Origin: Bacteroides uniformis
Lineage (GTDB): Bacteria; Bacteroidota; Bacteroidia; Bacteroidales; Bacteroidaceae
Length of the DNA: 64,000 nt
NCBI RefSeq assembly: GCF_025147485.1
Contig: NZ_CP102263.1
Span: 2,307,501-2,371,500 of the forward strand
Direction: 5' to 3'
Notes under the pieces: generated by a model
Told to the model about the DNA's origin: nothing
Database searches by the model: none
The model's input: the letters and a program-made list of their open reading frames with translations, nothing else
In this document: positions 34,951-42,839 of the stretch, piece after piece
Position numbering within the stretch: position 1 is the first letter of the stretch
Layout: each line of letters begins with the position of its first letter
Translations under genes and position numbers: made by a program

Positions 34951-35160
34951 TTATACATAAGTTTCTTGGAAAAACTCTTTCAGGAGTCTCTGCCTGTCGG
35001 GATTGGACGCGATGTCCTTTAATGGCTCCAGGTAGTGGCCTATTGTTTTCGGTTCGTCCAATATGCAGGGGAACCGTTTTTTGACAGGTTTTATGCGCTT
35101 TGTGACGGGCCATGCGACCGGCATGACCGGGGCTGAGGGGGTGGATGTCGCGGTTCTCAT
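34951..35160 (-). CDS. Small basic protein of unknown function
   Basis: The 69-residue protein has a Thr/Pro-rich N-terminus and a charged C-terminus (TIGHYLEPLKDIASNPDRQRLLKEFFQETYV). It lies 20 bp upstream of the PRTRC E start and 19 bp downstream of the small membrane protein, with a GGAG-like ribosome site. No family recognised. Position in a tight operon is the main support. Confidence 0.55.
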   Translation of the reverse strand: MRTATSTPSAPVMPVAWPVTKRIKPVKKRFPCILDEPKTIGHYLEPLKDIASNPDRQRLLKEFFQETYV

Positions 35161-35179
35161 GTTTTTTGTATTTTAGGAG

Positions 35180-35392
35180 TTATGCAAGCATGCCCATGAC
35201 GGACAGGATAAGGATGACTTTTATCACAAGGAGGAATGCCCTGAAGAGGAATCCTATGATTGTTCCCGATAAAAGGAACAGGACGATCAGGTACACGGGA
35301 ATGATTCCCTTGCTGTAGAGCAGGCATATTCCCGTAAGCAGGACCAGTGAGACCACTCGCTTGCAGATGTTTTCGATGAGTCGCAGTTTCAT
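35180..35392 (-). CDS. Small membrane protein of unknown function
   Basis: The 70-residue protein has two hydrophobic helices: VVSLVLLTGICLLY (about 13-26) and a second long one covering VYLIVLFLLSGTIIGFLF through VILILSVMGMLA (about 33-69). No family recognised. It is the first gene of the PRTRC operon after a non-coding gap that contains a long palindrome. Confidence 0.55.
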   Translation of the reverse strand: MKLRLIENICKRVVSLVLLTGICLLYSKGIIPVYLIVLFLLSGTIIGFLFRAFLLVIKVILILSVMGMLA

Positions 35393-35460
35393 ATCTTTAA
35401 ATTTTTAAGAATGAATAATCCCATCGGGATATGTTTTCCCGATTTTATAGGCCTCCGGCC

Positions 35461-35586
35461 CTTGGATTGCCTTTTTGCGCAAGGCTTGGCAAAAGAAAAT
35501 ACCGCAGCGTAGCGAGGATGATTTTCTTTTGACCAACCAAGCCCCCAAAGGGGGCCGCCTTGCGGCAAAAACGAGGCAATCCAAGA
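35461..35586. repeat. Long non-coding palindrome between topoisomerase and PRTRC genes
   Basis: Left arm 35461-35500 (CTTGGATTGCCT, TTTTGCGCAAGGC, TTGG, CAAAAGAAAAT in order) pairs with right arm 35521-35586, which has the same blocks inverted plus two insertions, one a GGCCCCCTTTGGGGGC mini-hairpin. The central 20 bp (35501-35520, ACCGCAGCGTAGCGAGGATG) stay unpaired. It folds as a large hairpin on either strand. A related partial copy is at 28700. Terminator, transfer or single-strand origin are possible roles. Confidence 0.7.
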
Positions 35587-35703
35587 CCTTTGCCGGTTAA
35601 AAGCGGAAAAACTATCCAATCTCCCATGAAAAAAGGAGTACGGCATTGAAAGCCTGTACTCCCTGCTCTTTTGAGAATCGTCCCGTGCCGGTGGCGTAAT
35701 ATC

Positions 35704-37464
35704 CTACGGGTTGTTTTTAGCCTGATAGATCCGGAATATCTCACCGGTCACCTCCTTCACCTGTTCCAGTACCCCTCCCAGGAACTCCTCTTGCGTGAGT
35801 TTTCCCTGTTCTATCCGTGCCACTTCCGCTTCCCATCCGGAAGTGAGGGAGGTGTCGGCCACTTTCATCCCACGTACCGTTTCATAGAAGAAAAGCCCTT
35901 TTGGGGTGGGGATGACATATTTGCCTGAATAGCGGATATATTTACGCTCCAGCAGTGTGCGGATGATATTGGTACGCGTGGAGACGGTCCCTAATCCGCT
36001 CCGGTCCATATAGCCGACCAGCTCCTCATCCGTATAGGGGGATACCGGAAGTGTTCTCTTGCGGACGATATTGCATCCGCTTACCGGTACCGGCTCTCCC
36101 GGGGAGAAATCTGGTAGCGCGGAACAGGGCATACCCCCCCTTGCGATAAGATGTTCCCGCCCGAAGATGCTGAGCCACCCCTTTTTCAGGACGCGGTACG
36201 TTTGGACGCTGAACTTCCGTGCGGCACATACTACGTCGATGGTCGTATATTCCACCCGGCAGGATGGCATGAAGGCTTCGAGTGTCCTGCCGAGAATGAG
36301 CGTATAGACCAGTTGTTCCTCCTTGTTCAATGTTCCGGGGGGCATGCCGGTGACAATGATCGCGTGGTGATCTGTCGTCTCCTGTGCGCTGATGTCGCTT
36401 GGCGGCGCGGCAAAGTCCGTCATTTTGGCGTATTGGCGGAATTCCTTGCGGGAAAGAATCTTTTCCATGACAGCGGGCAACGTGTCATATACGTCCCTTG
36501 TCAGCAGGCGGCTGGCGGTACGCGGATAGGAGATCAGTTTCTTTTCGTACAGGCCTTGGGTGATATCCTGTACCTGTATGGCTGTCAGGTTGTGGTAACG
36601 GTTCGCGTCCTTCTGAAGTTCGGTCAGGTTGTAGGGAGCCGGTGCCCGGATGTCCTCGCTCTCGCGGCTGACCGTCGCGATACGTGCGTTCCGTACCGCC
36701 TTGCAGTCACCGTACAGTTCTGACGCGTACCGGTACTCCTGAAAATCTTCCGTGTGGCGCAGTTTTATGATTTGTCGGTCCTTGCAGAGACTGACGAATA
36801 CCGGCCAGCTGTCGGCTGGCAGGAAATTCTCCCTCTCCCGGTACCGTCTGCATATCTCCGCCAGTACGGGGGTCTGTACCCTGCCCAGCGAATTGTTCCC
36901 GAAGCTTACCGCCTTACAGATGGCATAGCTTGAATTGACCCCCAGGAGCCAGTCCGCCCGGTTACGGCTGTCCGCCGCAAGGAACAGGTTGTCGAACCGA
37001 TCACATGGAAGGAGGTTCGCCATACCTTCCGTGATGGCCTCGTCCGTCAGAGACGAGATCCAGAGGCGGAGGCAGGGTTGTTTACATCCCAGAAAACCGT
37101 AAAGATGGCGGAACAGCATCTCTCCCTCTCGGGAGGCATCGGTTGCCGCGATAATGGTGTCGCATGCGTTGAGCACCTTGGCAATCACTTTCAACTGGAG
37201 CACCGCATTGATGTCGGGATTCCACCCGGTATCCGTCTTCACGTGCCTTACTGTCAGGAAGGAAGGCGGCAGCAGAGGAAAGTCCTTCCACTCCACATGG
37301 GCTGTTCCTGAATCCTTCGGCATTGCAAGGGAAAGCATATTGCCGTATGTCCATGTCACCATGTAGCCGTTCCCGGTCATATAACCGTTCTCTTTTCTGC
37401 CGGCTCCCAACACTCTTGCTATCTCTCTGCCCACGTTGGGCCTGTCAGTCACTATTGCGATCAT
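35704..37464 (-). CDS. topB: DNA topoisomerase III (type IA)
   Basis: The 586-residue protein has the toprim start MIAIVTDRPNVGREIARVL, the acidic ATDASREGE (about 107-115) and SLGRVQTP (about 192-199). The catalytic Tyr is about residue 313 in KLISYPRTASRLLT. It lacks the long zinc-finger C-terminus of chromosomal TopA. Small TopB versions like this are carried by Bacteroides conjugative transposons, where they help transfer or resolve replicated DNA. It is followed by a palindrome and the PRTRC operon. Confidence 0.93.
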   Translation of the reverse strand: MIAIVTDRPNVGREIARVLGAGRKENGYMTGNGYMVTWTYGNMLSLAMPKDSGTAHVEWKDFPLLPPSFLTVRHVKTDTGWNPDINAVLQLKVIAKVLNACDTIIAATDASREGEMLFRHLYGFLGCKQPCLRLWISSLTDEAITEGMANLLPCDRFDNLFLAADSRNRADWLLGVNSSYAICKAVSFGNNSLGRVQTPVLAEICRRYRERENFLPADSWPVFVSLCKDRQIIKLRHTEDFQEYRYASELYGDCKAVRNARIATVSRESEDIRAPAPYNLTELQKDANRYHNLTAIQVQDITQGLYEKKLISYPRTASRLLTRDVYDTLPAVMEKILSRKEFRQYAKMTDFAAPPSDISAQETTDHHAIIVTGMPPGTLNKEEQLVYTLILGRTLEAFMPSCRVEYTTIDVVCAARKFSVQTYRVLKKGWLSIFGREHLIARGGMPCSALPDFSPGEPVPVSGCNIVRKRTLPVSPYTDEELVGYMDRSGLGTVSTRTNIIRTLLERKYIRYSGKYVIPTPKGLFFYETVRGMKVADTSLTSGWEAEVARIEQGKLTQEEFLGGVLEQVKEVTGEIFRIYQAKNNP

Positions 37465-37537
37465 ATTCTTTTTCTTTTTGATGCCCCGTACCGGATTGGG
37501 CAGTACAGGGACAGGTTAAACTTATTTTATTTTTTTG

Positions 37538-37813
37538 TTATTTCTTTGGAGATTCCTCCTGACGGATGCCGTTGATTTCCATGATTGTCCTGTTGTTGTC
37601 ACCGGGTACCAGTTTGAGTGTAGCGTCCATGGTCAGGCTGATTACCGGGGTACAGAGTTTCAACGGGATGATTTCCGACTCCTTGCCTTGCAACAACAGG
37701 TCAAGGTTGCCGTCCGCTTCCAGTTGCTCCTTGCTGATACCCACGGCCTTCAGACCGGGCCAATCAATATCTTTTACATTATAATTATAAGGGATGTTCC
37801 GATTCGTATTCAT
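37538..37813 (-). CDS. Short DUF4099 protein
   Basis: About 91 residues from MNTNRNIPYNYNVKDIDWPG; an upstream ATG at 37846 would add eleven residues. The whole length (IDWPGLKAVGISKEQLEADGNLDLLLQGKESEIIPLKL) matches the DUF4099 unit that also occurs inside the next gene (about 190-270 there: MIDWEGLDKIGISKATLEQQ). It looks like a duplicated or detached copy of that domain. Function unknown; seen in mobile elements together with TopB. Confidence 0.75.
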   Translation of the reverse strand: MNTNRNIPYNYNVKDIDWPGLKAVGISKEQLEADGNLDLLLQGKESEIIPLKLCTPVISLTMDATLKLVPGDNNRTIMEINGIRQEESPKK

Positions 37814-37867
37814 ACGGTTTGGGGATTTGATGTTTGTAAAATTCATTTTGTTTCTCTCTGATTGGGG

Positions 37868-39703
37868 TTATACCGCTTGTTTTGCGCCCTTCTTTTGTTC
37901 CTGCTGCTGGCCTTGGGCGGTATCCGCCTGTGCTGCACGACGGGAAGTATCCCTGCGAATATCAGGGTTCTCTTGGAAATACTGCAACTGTCCGGAATAA
38001 GGGTTTACTTTCAGGTAGGAACTGAACGTTTGCCCGTTGTTTTTCAGTCCTTCGACCAGGAGGGTCTTCCCGTCCTGGAGGTTCGCCTTTTCCTGCGCCG
38101 TGAATACATGGCCGTAAACCTCCGCCGGGATACGTGGTGCCTGCTGCTCGTTGAACCCATCCGGCGTGCGTGAGTACATCGTCCTGCCGGTATTCATGTC
38201 CAGCTTGACAAATGCGGAGAATTCCTCTCCCTTACGGTTGATCATGTTTTCCAGATAGACGGCCTGCCCCTTGCGCAGGACCTCCTTGTCCTCGGCTGTC
38301 AGCTGCACGTTGCAGATTTCCTTTGGAATATAGATTTCTCCGGTTTCCGGATTATGACGGGTGTAATTCGGCCGTCCCGTCGTCTGGTCTATCGTGACAA
38401 ACGCGGAGAAAGCTCCATCCCTGTTCTTGAACTTCATGTCCTCGACCAGGATGGTATGTCCCTCGCTGAGCATCTTTATCTGGGTGGGCGAGAGTGGCAC
38501 GCCCCCGATGGACTTCTCGTTGAATACCTGGTTCTTCGGGAAGATGAACTCCAACCCCCTGCGCTCGGCACTGTATTGAAGCGTGGCGTCAAACTCCTTC
38601 CCCGCCTTGGAGGTCATCCCCTCCACCTTGACGGGTTGTCCCTCCTTCAGCAGTCTGATCTCCTCGTCCGTAAGTCTTACCCCGCTCACTTCCTGCGGGA
38701 TGTAGACATGTTCCTGCCGGACGGCGACCAGCTCGTTGGTGTTTTTGTCGATGGAGATCAGGCAGGGGGTGTACTCGCTGCCACGCAGGTTGAGTTCCAC
38801 CGCACGTCCCATGTTGCCGGTCTCACGCAGGTTCTTCTTGTCTTCCTCGCTAAAGTTAAACCCGAAATAAGGGCGTTCCAGTTGCGGTTCCTTGCGTATA
38901 CCGTGAACGGCCAGCCCCACCTGCCCGTTCTCTTGCGGTATGAGCGAGAGCCTCGCATCCAGTTTGGCTGTCAGCACGCCGGGAATGTTAAGTGTCAGCG
39001 GCACCAGCTTGTTGGTCTTGTAACCTCTCAGCATGGAGTCAAGAAGTCCTTGCTGTTCGAGTGTCGCCTTTGAGATACCGATCTTGTCCAATCCCTCCCA
39101 GTCGATCATGTTCTCATTGTAACGATAGCGCGGGCCTTGCGGCTCTTGTGGCACCTGCTGTGCCTGCGGTTGCTGTTGTTGCTGGGATGCTTGTTGTACC
39201 TCACTCTGTTGCAGGGGTTCCTGCGGTTGCGTTTCTTTTTTTGCCATGGCTGTCTCTTGTTTATTCATGTTTTGTTCCTCTTTGTTCTCTCTCGGACGGA
39301 TCTCGTAGCGTTTGAGGAACTCCTTCACCACGTCCGTCTTTTTCCCTTCCGCCAGGTCCTTGATCGCCTGCTTGTTCACCTTGTAGTCGTGGAAGGTCAT
39401 GCGGAGCAGGCGGAAATGGGTCGGTTCCTTGAACTGGCTCCAGAAATTCTTGATGAAGTTTTCGAGTATGCTCGAGTTCTTGTCGAATTTCAGGAATGAG
39501 TTTTCATTCTTCTCGTCCGCTGGAACCGTCTTGACCTTCCCGTCCTTGTCGATCTCGCTGACCACTTGTACACCGGCTTTCGGATCGCTCTTGTTATGAA
39601 TCATCATCAGCTCGGTGATCTGTTCCACCAAAGGGGCATCGTTCATGACCTTCGGTTTCCGGGGCCGTCCAGGCTTCTCGTTTGGGCTCTTTTCTTGTGC
39701 CAT
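37868..39703 (-). CDS. DUF4099/DUF3945 repeat protein of Bacteroides mobile elements
   Basis: About 611 residues from MAQEKSPNEKPGRPRKPKV; an earlier in-frame ATG (39745) lies upstream of the -7 box. The parts are: a basic N-terminus, a helical region (about 20-140), a Gln-rich linker (about 150-190, poly-Q), one DUF4099 unit, then at least four DUF3945-type repeats of about 60-80 residues, each with (V/I)xLTxEExxxLxxGxxVxVExM. Such proteins are widespread in conjugative elements; their role is unknown. It is the first gene of an operon behind the 10-bp repeats at 39791. Confidence 0.85.
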   Translation of the reverse strand: MAQEKSPNEKPGRPRKPKVMNDAPLVEQITELMMIHNKSDPKAGVQVVSEIDKDGKVKTVPADEKNENSFLKFDKNSSILENFIKNFWSQFKEPTHFRLLRMTFHDYKVNKQAIKDLAEGKKTDVVKEFLKRYEIRPRENKEEQNMNKQETAMAKKETQPQEPLQQSEVQQASQQQQQPQAQQVPQEPQGPRYRYNENMIDWEGLDKIGISKATLEQQGLLDSMLRGYKTNKLVPLTLNIPGVLTAKLDARLSLIPQENGQVGLAVHGIRKEPQLERPYFGFNFSEEDKKNLRETGNMGRAVELNLRGSEYTPCLISIDKNTNELVAVRQEHVYIPQEVSGVRLTDEEIRLLKEGQPVKVEGMTSKAGKEFDATLQYSAERRGLEFIFPKNQVFNEKSIGGVPLSPTQIKMLSEGHTILVEDMKFKNRDGAFSAFVTIDQTTGRPNYTRHNPETGEIYIPKEICNVQLTAEDKEVLRKGQAVYLENMINRKGEEFSAFVKLDMNTGRTMYSRTPDGFNEQQAPRIPAEVYGHVFTAQEKANLQDGKTLLVEGLKNNGQTFSSYLKVNPYSGQLQYFQENPDIRRDTSRRAAQADTAQGQQQEQKKGAKQAV

Positions 39704-39742
39704 ACCTTTTCTTTTTGGGGTTAATAAATTGCTTTGACACTT

Positions 39743-39750
39743 CAAAAATA
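39743..39750 (-). promoter_or_regulatory. -7 promoter box of the DUF3945-topB operon
   Basis: TATTTTTG on the minus strand, 40 bp before the ATG at 39703, matches TAnnTTTG. The -33 element is weak (TGTTTT). Confidence 0.5.
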
Positions 39751-39790
39751 TGGGCTAAATCCGAATAAAACACTGATTTTCAAAAAGGTG

Positions 39791-39820
39791 TCATCAGATG
39801 TCATCAGATGTCGTCAAATG
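39791..39820 (+). repeat. Three 10-bp direct repeats upstream of the DUF3945 operon
   Basis: TCATCAGATG twice (39791-39810) and TCGTCAAATG (39811-39820). The exact 10-bp spacing places each unit on the same face of the helix. It is the third array of its kind in the island. Confidence 0.8.
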
Positions 39821-40555
39821 TCCGAAAGACTGGTTTTCCGTGAGAGAAACATGCCGTGAAAACAAGGATATGGTATGCGGAGGAAGGGCGAAGAAGCCGG
39901 CACGGGCGCAAAGGGAGGATTATGCAGAGCAGAGGGAGCTGAAGTCCCTGTCTTCTCATGGGGCGGCGTTTTTTTCATAAGACATTGCAGGTCTGCCCAT
40001 ATATCCCGTACTTCCTGCCGAATTTATTAGGGATATAAAGGAGGCCCTCCTTTTTTCATCAATGACACGGTCATGCGTCGCGTCGGTCGCAGTGAGTCCC
40101 TATAATCTTTCCCGAAATCAAAACCATTGTCCGGGCGTTTGTTTCCATGTGTATTTTCCGCGACTTGTCGCAAGGAAAATACTCATGGAAAGCGAAGCCG
40201 GAACGCCCGTGACAATACGGTTTTGATTTATCTTTGATTATAGGGAACTCGCTGGTATCCGTCTGTTTTTACGAATTTCCCAGAAAACATATACTGTCTT
40301 GTTGTTTATGCGATATAAATATTTCTAGACTTGTTCCACGGAAAAAACGTCGCTTTTCATTTTCGGACTTTGATTCTTTACGAGGCTATTTGGACTGTCT
40401 TTCAAGAAGATTTACAGAGTTTGGCATCGGCATCAGGTGATATTCGGTGTTCCAAGTGGAGAAGCGGAATCCATGACTAAATATTTTCTTCCTTCAACAA
40501 TATAGCCCACGGGTTGTATCTATGTACCTATTATTCATCATAAAACAGACTATAT
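39821..40555. other. Gap between the DUF3945 operon and the recombinase gene
   Basis: A 60-codon frame (39798-39980) and a 68-codon frame (40234-40440) are open but have no family features and overlap repeats, so neither is called. The main content is the 157-bp palindrome described separately. The last 300 bp before the recombinase is A/T-rich and probably holds its promoter. Confidence 0.5.
40094..40250. repeat. 157-bp near-perfect palindrome
   Basis: Matching blocks in order on the left arm are GAGTCCCTATAATC, AAATCAAAACC, TTGTC, GGGCGTT, TTCCATG, GTATTTTCC and CGAC; their complements occur in reverse order on the right arm, ending GATTATAGGGAACTC at 40236-40250. The centre is CGACTTGTCG near 40165. 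Arms are about 75 bp with a few mismatches. It would extrude as a cruciform or fold when single-stranded. No gene overlaps it. A transfer or single-strand replication origin, or a recombinase-related site, are possible. Confidence 0.8.
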
Positions 40556-41770
40556 ATGGCTACCATTAAATTAAAATTCCGTCCGTCGACGGTACAGGGT
40601 AAGGCCGGCACGCTCTGTTACCAGCTTTGCCACCGTCAGGAGAACAGGCAGATTACCACCGACATGAGGATATTTCCCGAGTGGTGGAATGAGACGAAAC
40701 GTGAGCTTGTCGCTGTCCCCGGCAATGAGAGGGTCCTGACCGCCTACCGGAAACGGGCGGAAAAGGAGATGCGTGACATCCGTGAGATTATCCGCGAGCT
40801 GGACTGTAGCGGAGAAACATACACCTTGTCGGAAATACTCAACCGCTATCGCTCCCTGCCTTCCGAGCCCGGTTTCCTGTACTACATGAAAAAAGAGATG
40901 GAAACGCTTTGGGAGAATGGCCAATACGGCACCTCTCGTAATTACCGGCGTGCACTGAACAGCTTTTCCGCTTTCCTGGACGGTGACGACATTCCTTTTT
41001 CATCGTTGGATTCCGCCCTGGCGTGTCGGTATGAGTCATGGTTGTGGCAACAAAAGGTAGCGAGAAACAGCAGCTCGTTCTATATGCGGATTCTGCGTGC
41101 CGTCTATAACAAGGCCGTAAAGCAAGGTCTTGCGGTGCAGACCTTTCCGTTTCGTGAGGTTTATACAGGAGTGGCTCGCACATCGAAGCGTGCCGTGGAT
41201 GAGGAAACCATTCGGAAGTTACAGCGGCTTGACCTATCCGGATCACCGGCTCTGGCACTTTCAAGAGATATGTTCGTGTTCAGCTATTGCGCCCGTGGGA
41301 TGGCGTTTGTGGATATGGCCTATTTGAAAAAAGAGGATGTAGGTGGAGGACGAATCACCTATTATCGTCATAAGACCGGGCAATACCTGACACTCCGCAT
41401 AGAGCCGTGTATGGTAACGATATTGGAACGGTATGGGCGGACTTGTCCGGAAAGTCCATATCTTTTCCCCATCCTTACCGATGAACAGCCGGAGCTGGCT
41501 TACCGTCAATATCGGACCGGATTGAACTACCATAACCGAAAGTTGAAACGGTTGGGCAAATTGCTTGGCGAACCATTACCTTTGTCCTCATATACGCCAC
41601 GCCACAGCTGGGCTACCGCCGCACGCAACCACGACGTACCGATTGCCGTCATCAGTGCGGGGATGGGACACAGCAGCGAAAGGACTACGCTTATTTACTT
41701 GGATTCTTTGGACAATGCCATAATAGATAATGCGAACGAGAAGATTTTGAACGATACCATTTCTATGTAA
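40556..41770 (+). CDS. Tyrosine site-specific recombinase, probable invertase of the CPS promoter
   Basis: The 404-residue protein has a SAM-like core-binding domain (about 110-205) and a catalytic domain with Arg about 247 (SYCARGMAF), Arg349/His350 (YTPRHSWATAA), His372 (GMGHSS) and the nucleophile Tyr381 (TLIYLDSLD). All key residues are present. Its last codons (ACC ATT TCT ATG TAA) are the left arm of the 24-bp inverted repeat that bounds the upxY promoter segment. Bacteroides CPS loci often carry such a recombinase beside their invertible promoter. An integrase of the adjacent island is the alternative. Confidence 0.88.
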   Translation: MATIKLKFRPSTVQGKAGTLCYQLCHRQENRQITTDMRIFPEWWNETKRELVAVPGNERVLTAYRKRAEKEMRDIREIIRELDCSGETYTLSEILNRYRSLPSEPGFLYYMKKEMETLWENGQYGTSRNYRRALNSFSAFLDGDDIPFSSLDSALACRYESWLWQQKVARNSSSFYMRILRAVYNKAVKQGLAVQTFPFREVYTGVARTSKRAVDEETIRKLQRLDLSGSPALALSRDMFVFSYCARGMAFVDMAYLKKEDVGGGRITYYRHKTGQYLTLRIEPCMVTILERYGRTCPESPYLFPILTDEQPELAYRQYRTGLNYHNRKLKRLGKLLGEPLPLSSYTPRHSWATAARNHDVPIAVISAGMGHSSERTTLIYLDSLDNAIIDNANEKILNDTISM

Positions 41771-41982
41771 GAGAGGGTACACATGTTGTTTTTTTTCTGA
41801 TAATCAAGAATATACATTGCTATAAAAGTACATTTTTGCTCGGTTTGCTCGGTTTTAGACTCGAAAATACGCTCGAATGGAAAATGCAACGTTCTCCTTT
41901 TATTTTATATTCTTATTACGGCACTATTTTGATTCATATTAAATTAGTAATATAAATTATTGATAATCAGCTGTTTGTAAAT

Positions 41983-41992
41983 GGGGGGGGGG
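41983..41992 (+). repeat. G10 tract inside the invertible segment
   Basis: Ten consecutive G flanked by TTTGTAAAT and TAAA, about 31 bp upstream of the -33 box of the upxY promoter. The same 23-bp sequence, flanks included, occurs at 58997-59019 inside an acyltransferase gene. Length changes would alter spacing upstream of the promoter. Confidence 0.85.
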
Positions 41993-42023
41993 TAAAATAA
42001 GGAAATAAAAACGTTTATTTTAC

Positions 42024-42054
42024 TTTTCAGTTTTACTGAGAATCATTACCTTTG
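42024..42054 (+). promoter_or_regulatory. Promoter of the CPS operon, ON orientation
   Basis: TTTT (42024-42027), exactly 19 bases, then TACCTTTG (42047-42054), a good fit to the Bacteroides consensus. Transcription would start near 42061, just before the right inverted-repeat arm, and run to upxY through a leader of about 205 nt. Confidence 0.75.
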
Positions 42055-42266
42055 CAGTGTGTTTTTACCCTCTCTTACATAGAAACGGTACGAATACGGG
42101 GTTACGGTATCCGCTCACTGTAGTCAGGAGCGGCCCGCATTCCGGAAGTCCTATGAAGGAAAAAACCGGATTAACCTTGATTGCTGTATCTTCCTTATTT
42201 GAAAAAGCAGAAGGTGCAGGAATGGAAATTATATCCTTTTTATCAACCCGGTAACATTACTTTTCG

Positions 42267-42815
42267 TTGAACATAGAAACACACACACACGAACATTGGT
42301 TCGCCCTAAAAGTATTTTATAACAAAGTTTTCGAGATTGAGGATATATTGAAAAAAGACAAGATCGAGACTTACATTCCTTGTGAGGAAACCTTGATGGA
42401 ACGTAACGGCATAAAGAAGAAACTCCGTCGTCCGGTCATTAATTCGCTTATGTTCTTCCGTTCAACCGTTTGTCGTGCTTTGGAAGTACAGCGACAATTC
42501 ACCAATAAGGTAATCCTATATACAAGACAGAAGGGATTGAAAAGACTTCCCCTTGCCATTCCTGATCGGGAAATGAACATTTTCATGCTGGTCACCTCGT
42601 CCGGCGAGCAGGGAATGGAATATTTCGGGGAGGACAATTCCAAGTTTCAACAGGGAGAACGTGTACGGGTCATTGACGGAAAGTTCAAGGGAGCGGAAGG
42701 GGTTATCTGCCGGATTAGGAAGAATCGCCGTTTGGTGGTCACCGTCCAAGGCGTATGCGCCGTGGCTACTTCCTATATTCCACAAGCCTTTCTACAACGG
42801 ATAGGGCAAGATTAA
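42267..42815 (+). CDS. upxY: UpxY-type NusG-like transcription antiterminator
   Basis: The 182-residue protein has an N-terminal NGN domain beginning HWFALKVFYNKVFEIEDILK and a C-terminal KOW domain (FQQGERVRVIDGKFKGAEGVICRI, about 127-150). UpxY proteins bind RNA polymerase in the leader of their own capsule operon and prevent early termination. In this frame a TAA at 42252 is followed only by TTG at 42267 as a start; the next ATG is at residue 43, inside the NGN domain, so TTG is taken. No upxZ follows, unlike many Bacteroides capsule loci. Confidence 0.9.
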   Translation: MNIETHTHEHWFALKVFYNKVFEIEDILKKDKIETYIPCEETLMERNGIKKKLRRPVINSLMFFRSTVCRALEVQRQFTNKVILYTRQKGLKRLPLAIPDREMNIFMLVTSSGEQGMEYFGEDNSKFQQGERVRVIDGKFKGAEGVICRIRKNRRLVVTVQGVCAVATSYIPQAFLQRIGQD

Positions 42816-42839
42816 GAAAATCATCAAAAGAATCATATA

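Larger units (their letters stand above)
41756..42089. promoter_or_regulatory. Invertible promoter segment of the CPS locus (IR-bounded)
   Basis: Left arm 41756-41779 (ACCATTTCTATG...GAGGGTA) and right arm 42066-42089 (TACCCTC...CATAGAAACGGT) are 24-bp inverted repeats with one mismatch. They enclose 286 bp. The inner segment carries a promoter pointing to upxY, two GCTCGGTTT repeats (about 41840-41857) and a G10 tract (41983-41992). Inversion would turn the promoter away from the capsule genes but keep the recombinase stop codon, since either arm encodes it. The present orientation is ON. Confidence 0.85.

Noticed and set aside
35461..35586. Insertion-sequence remnant
   Set aside because: No transposase fragment and no flanking target duplication seen; the inverted blocks are continuous as one hairpin.
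39798..39980. 60-codon frame between the DUF3945 operon and the palindrome
   Set aside because: Starts within the 10-bp repeats, charged low-complexity sequence, no relatives recognised.
40094..40250. Second invertible segment next to the recombinase
   Set aside because: The arms are nearly contiguous with no promoter between them, so inversion would change nothing; treated as a structural palindrome.
42057..42254. 65-codon frame in the upxY leader
   Set aside because: It begins inside the right arm of the inverted repeat at the predicted transcription start and has no family features; more likely untranslated leader.
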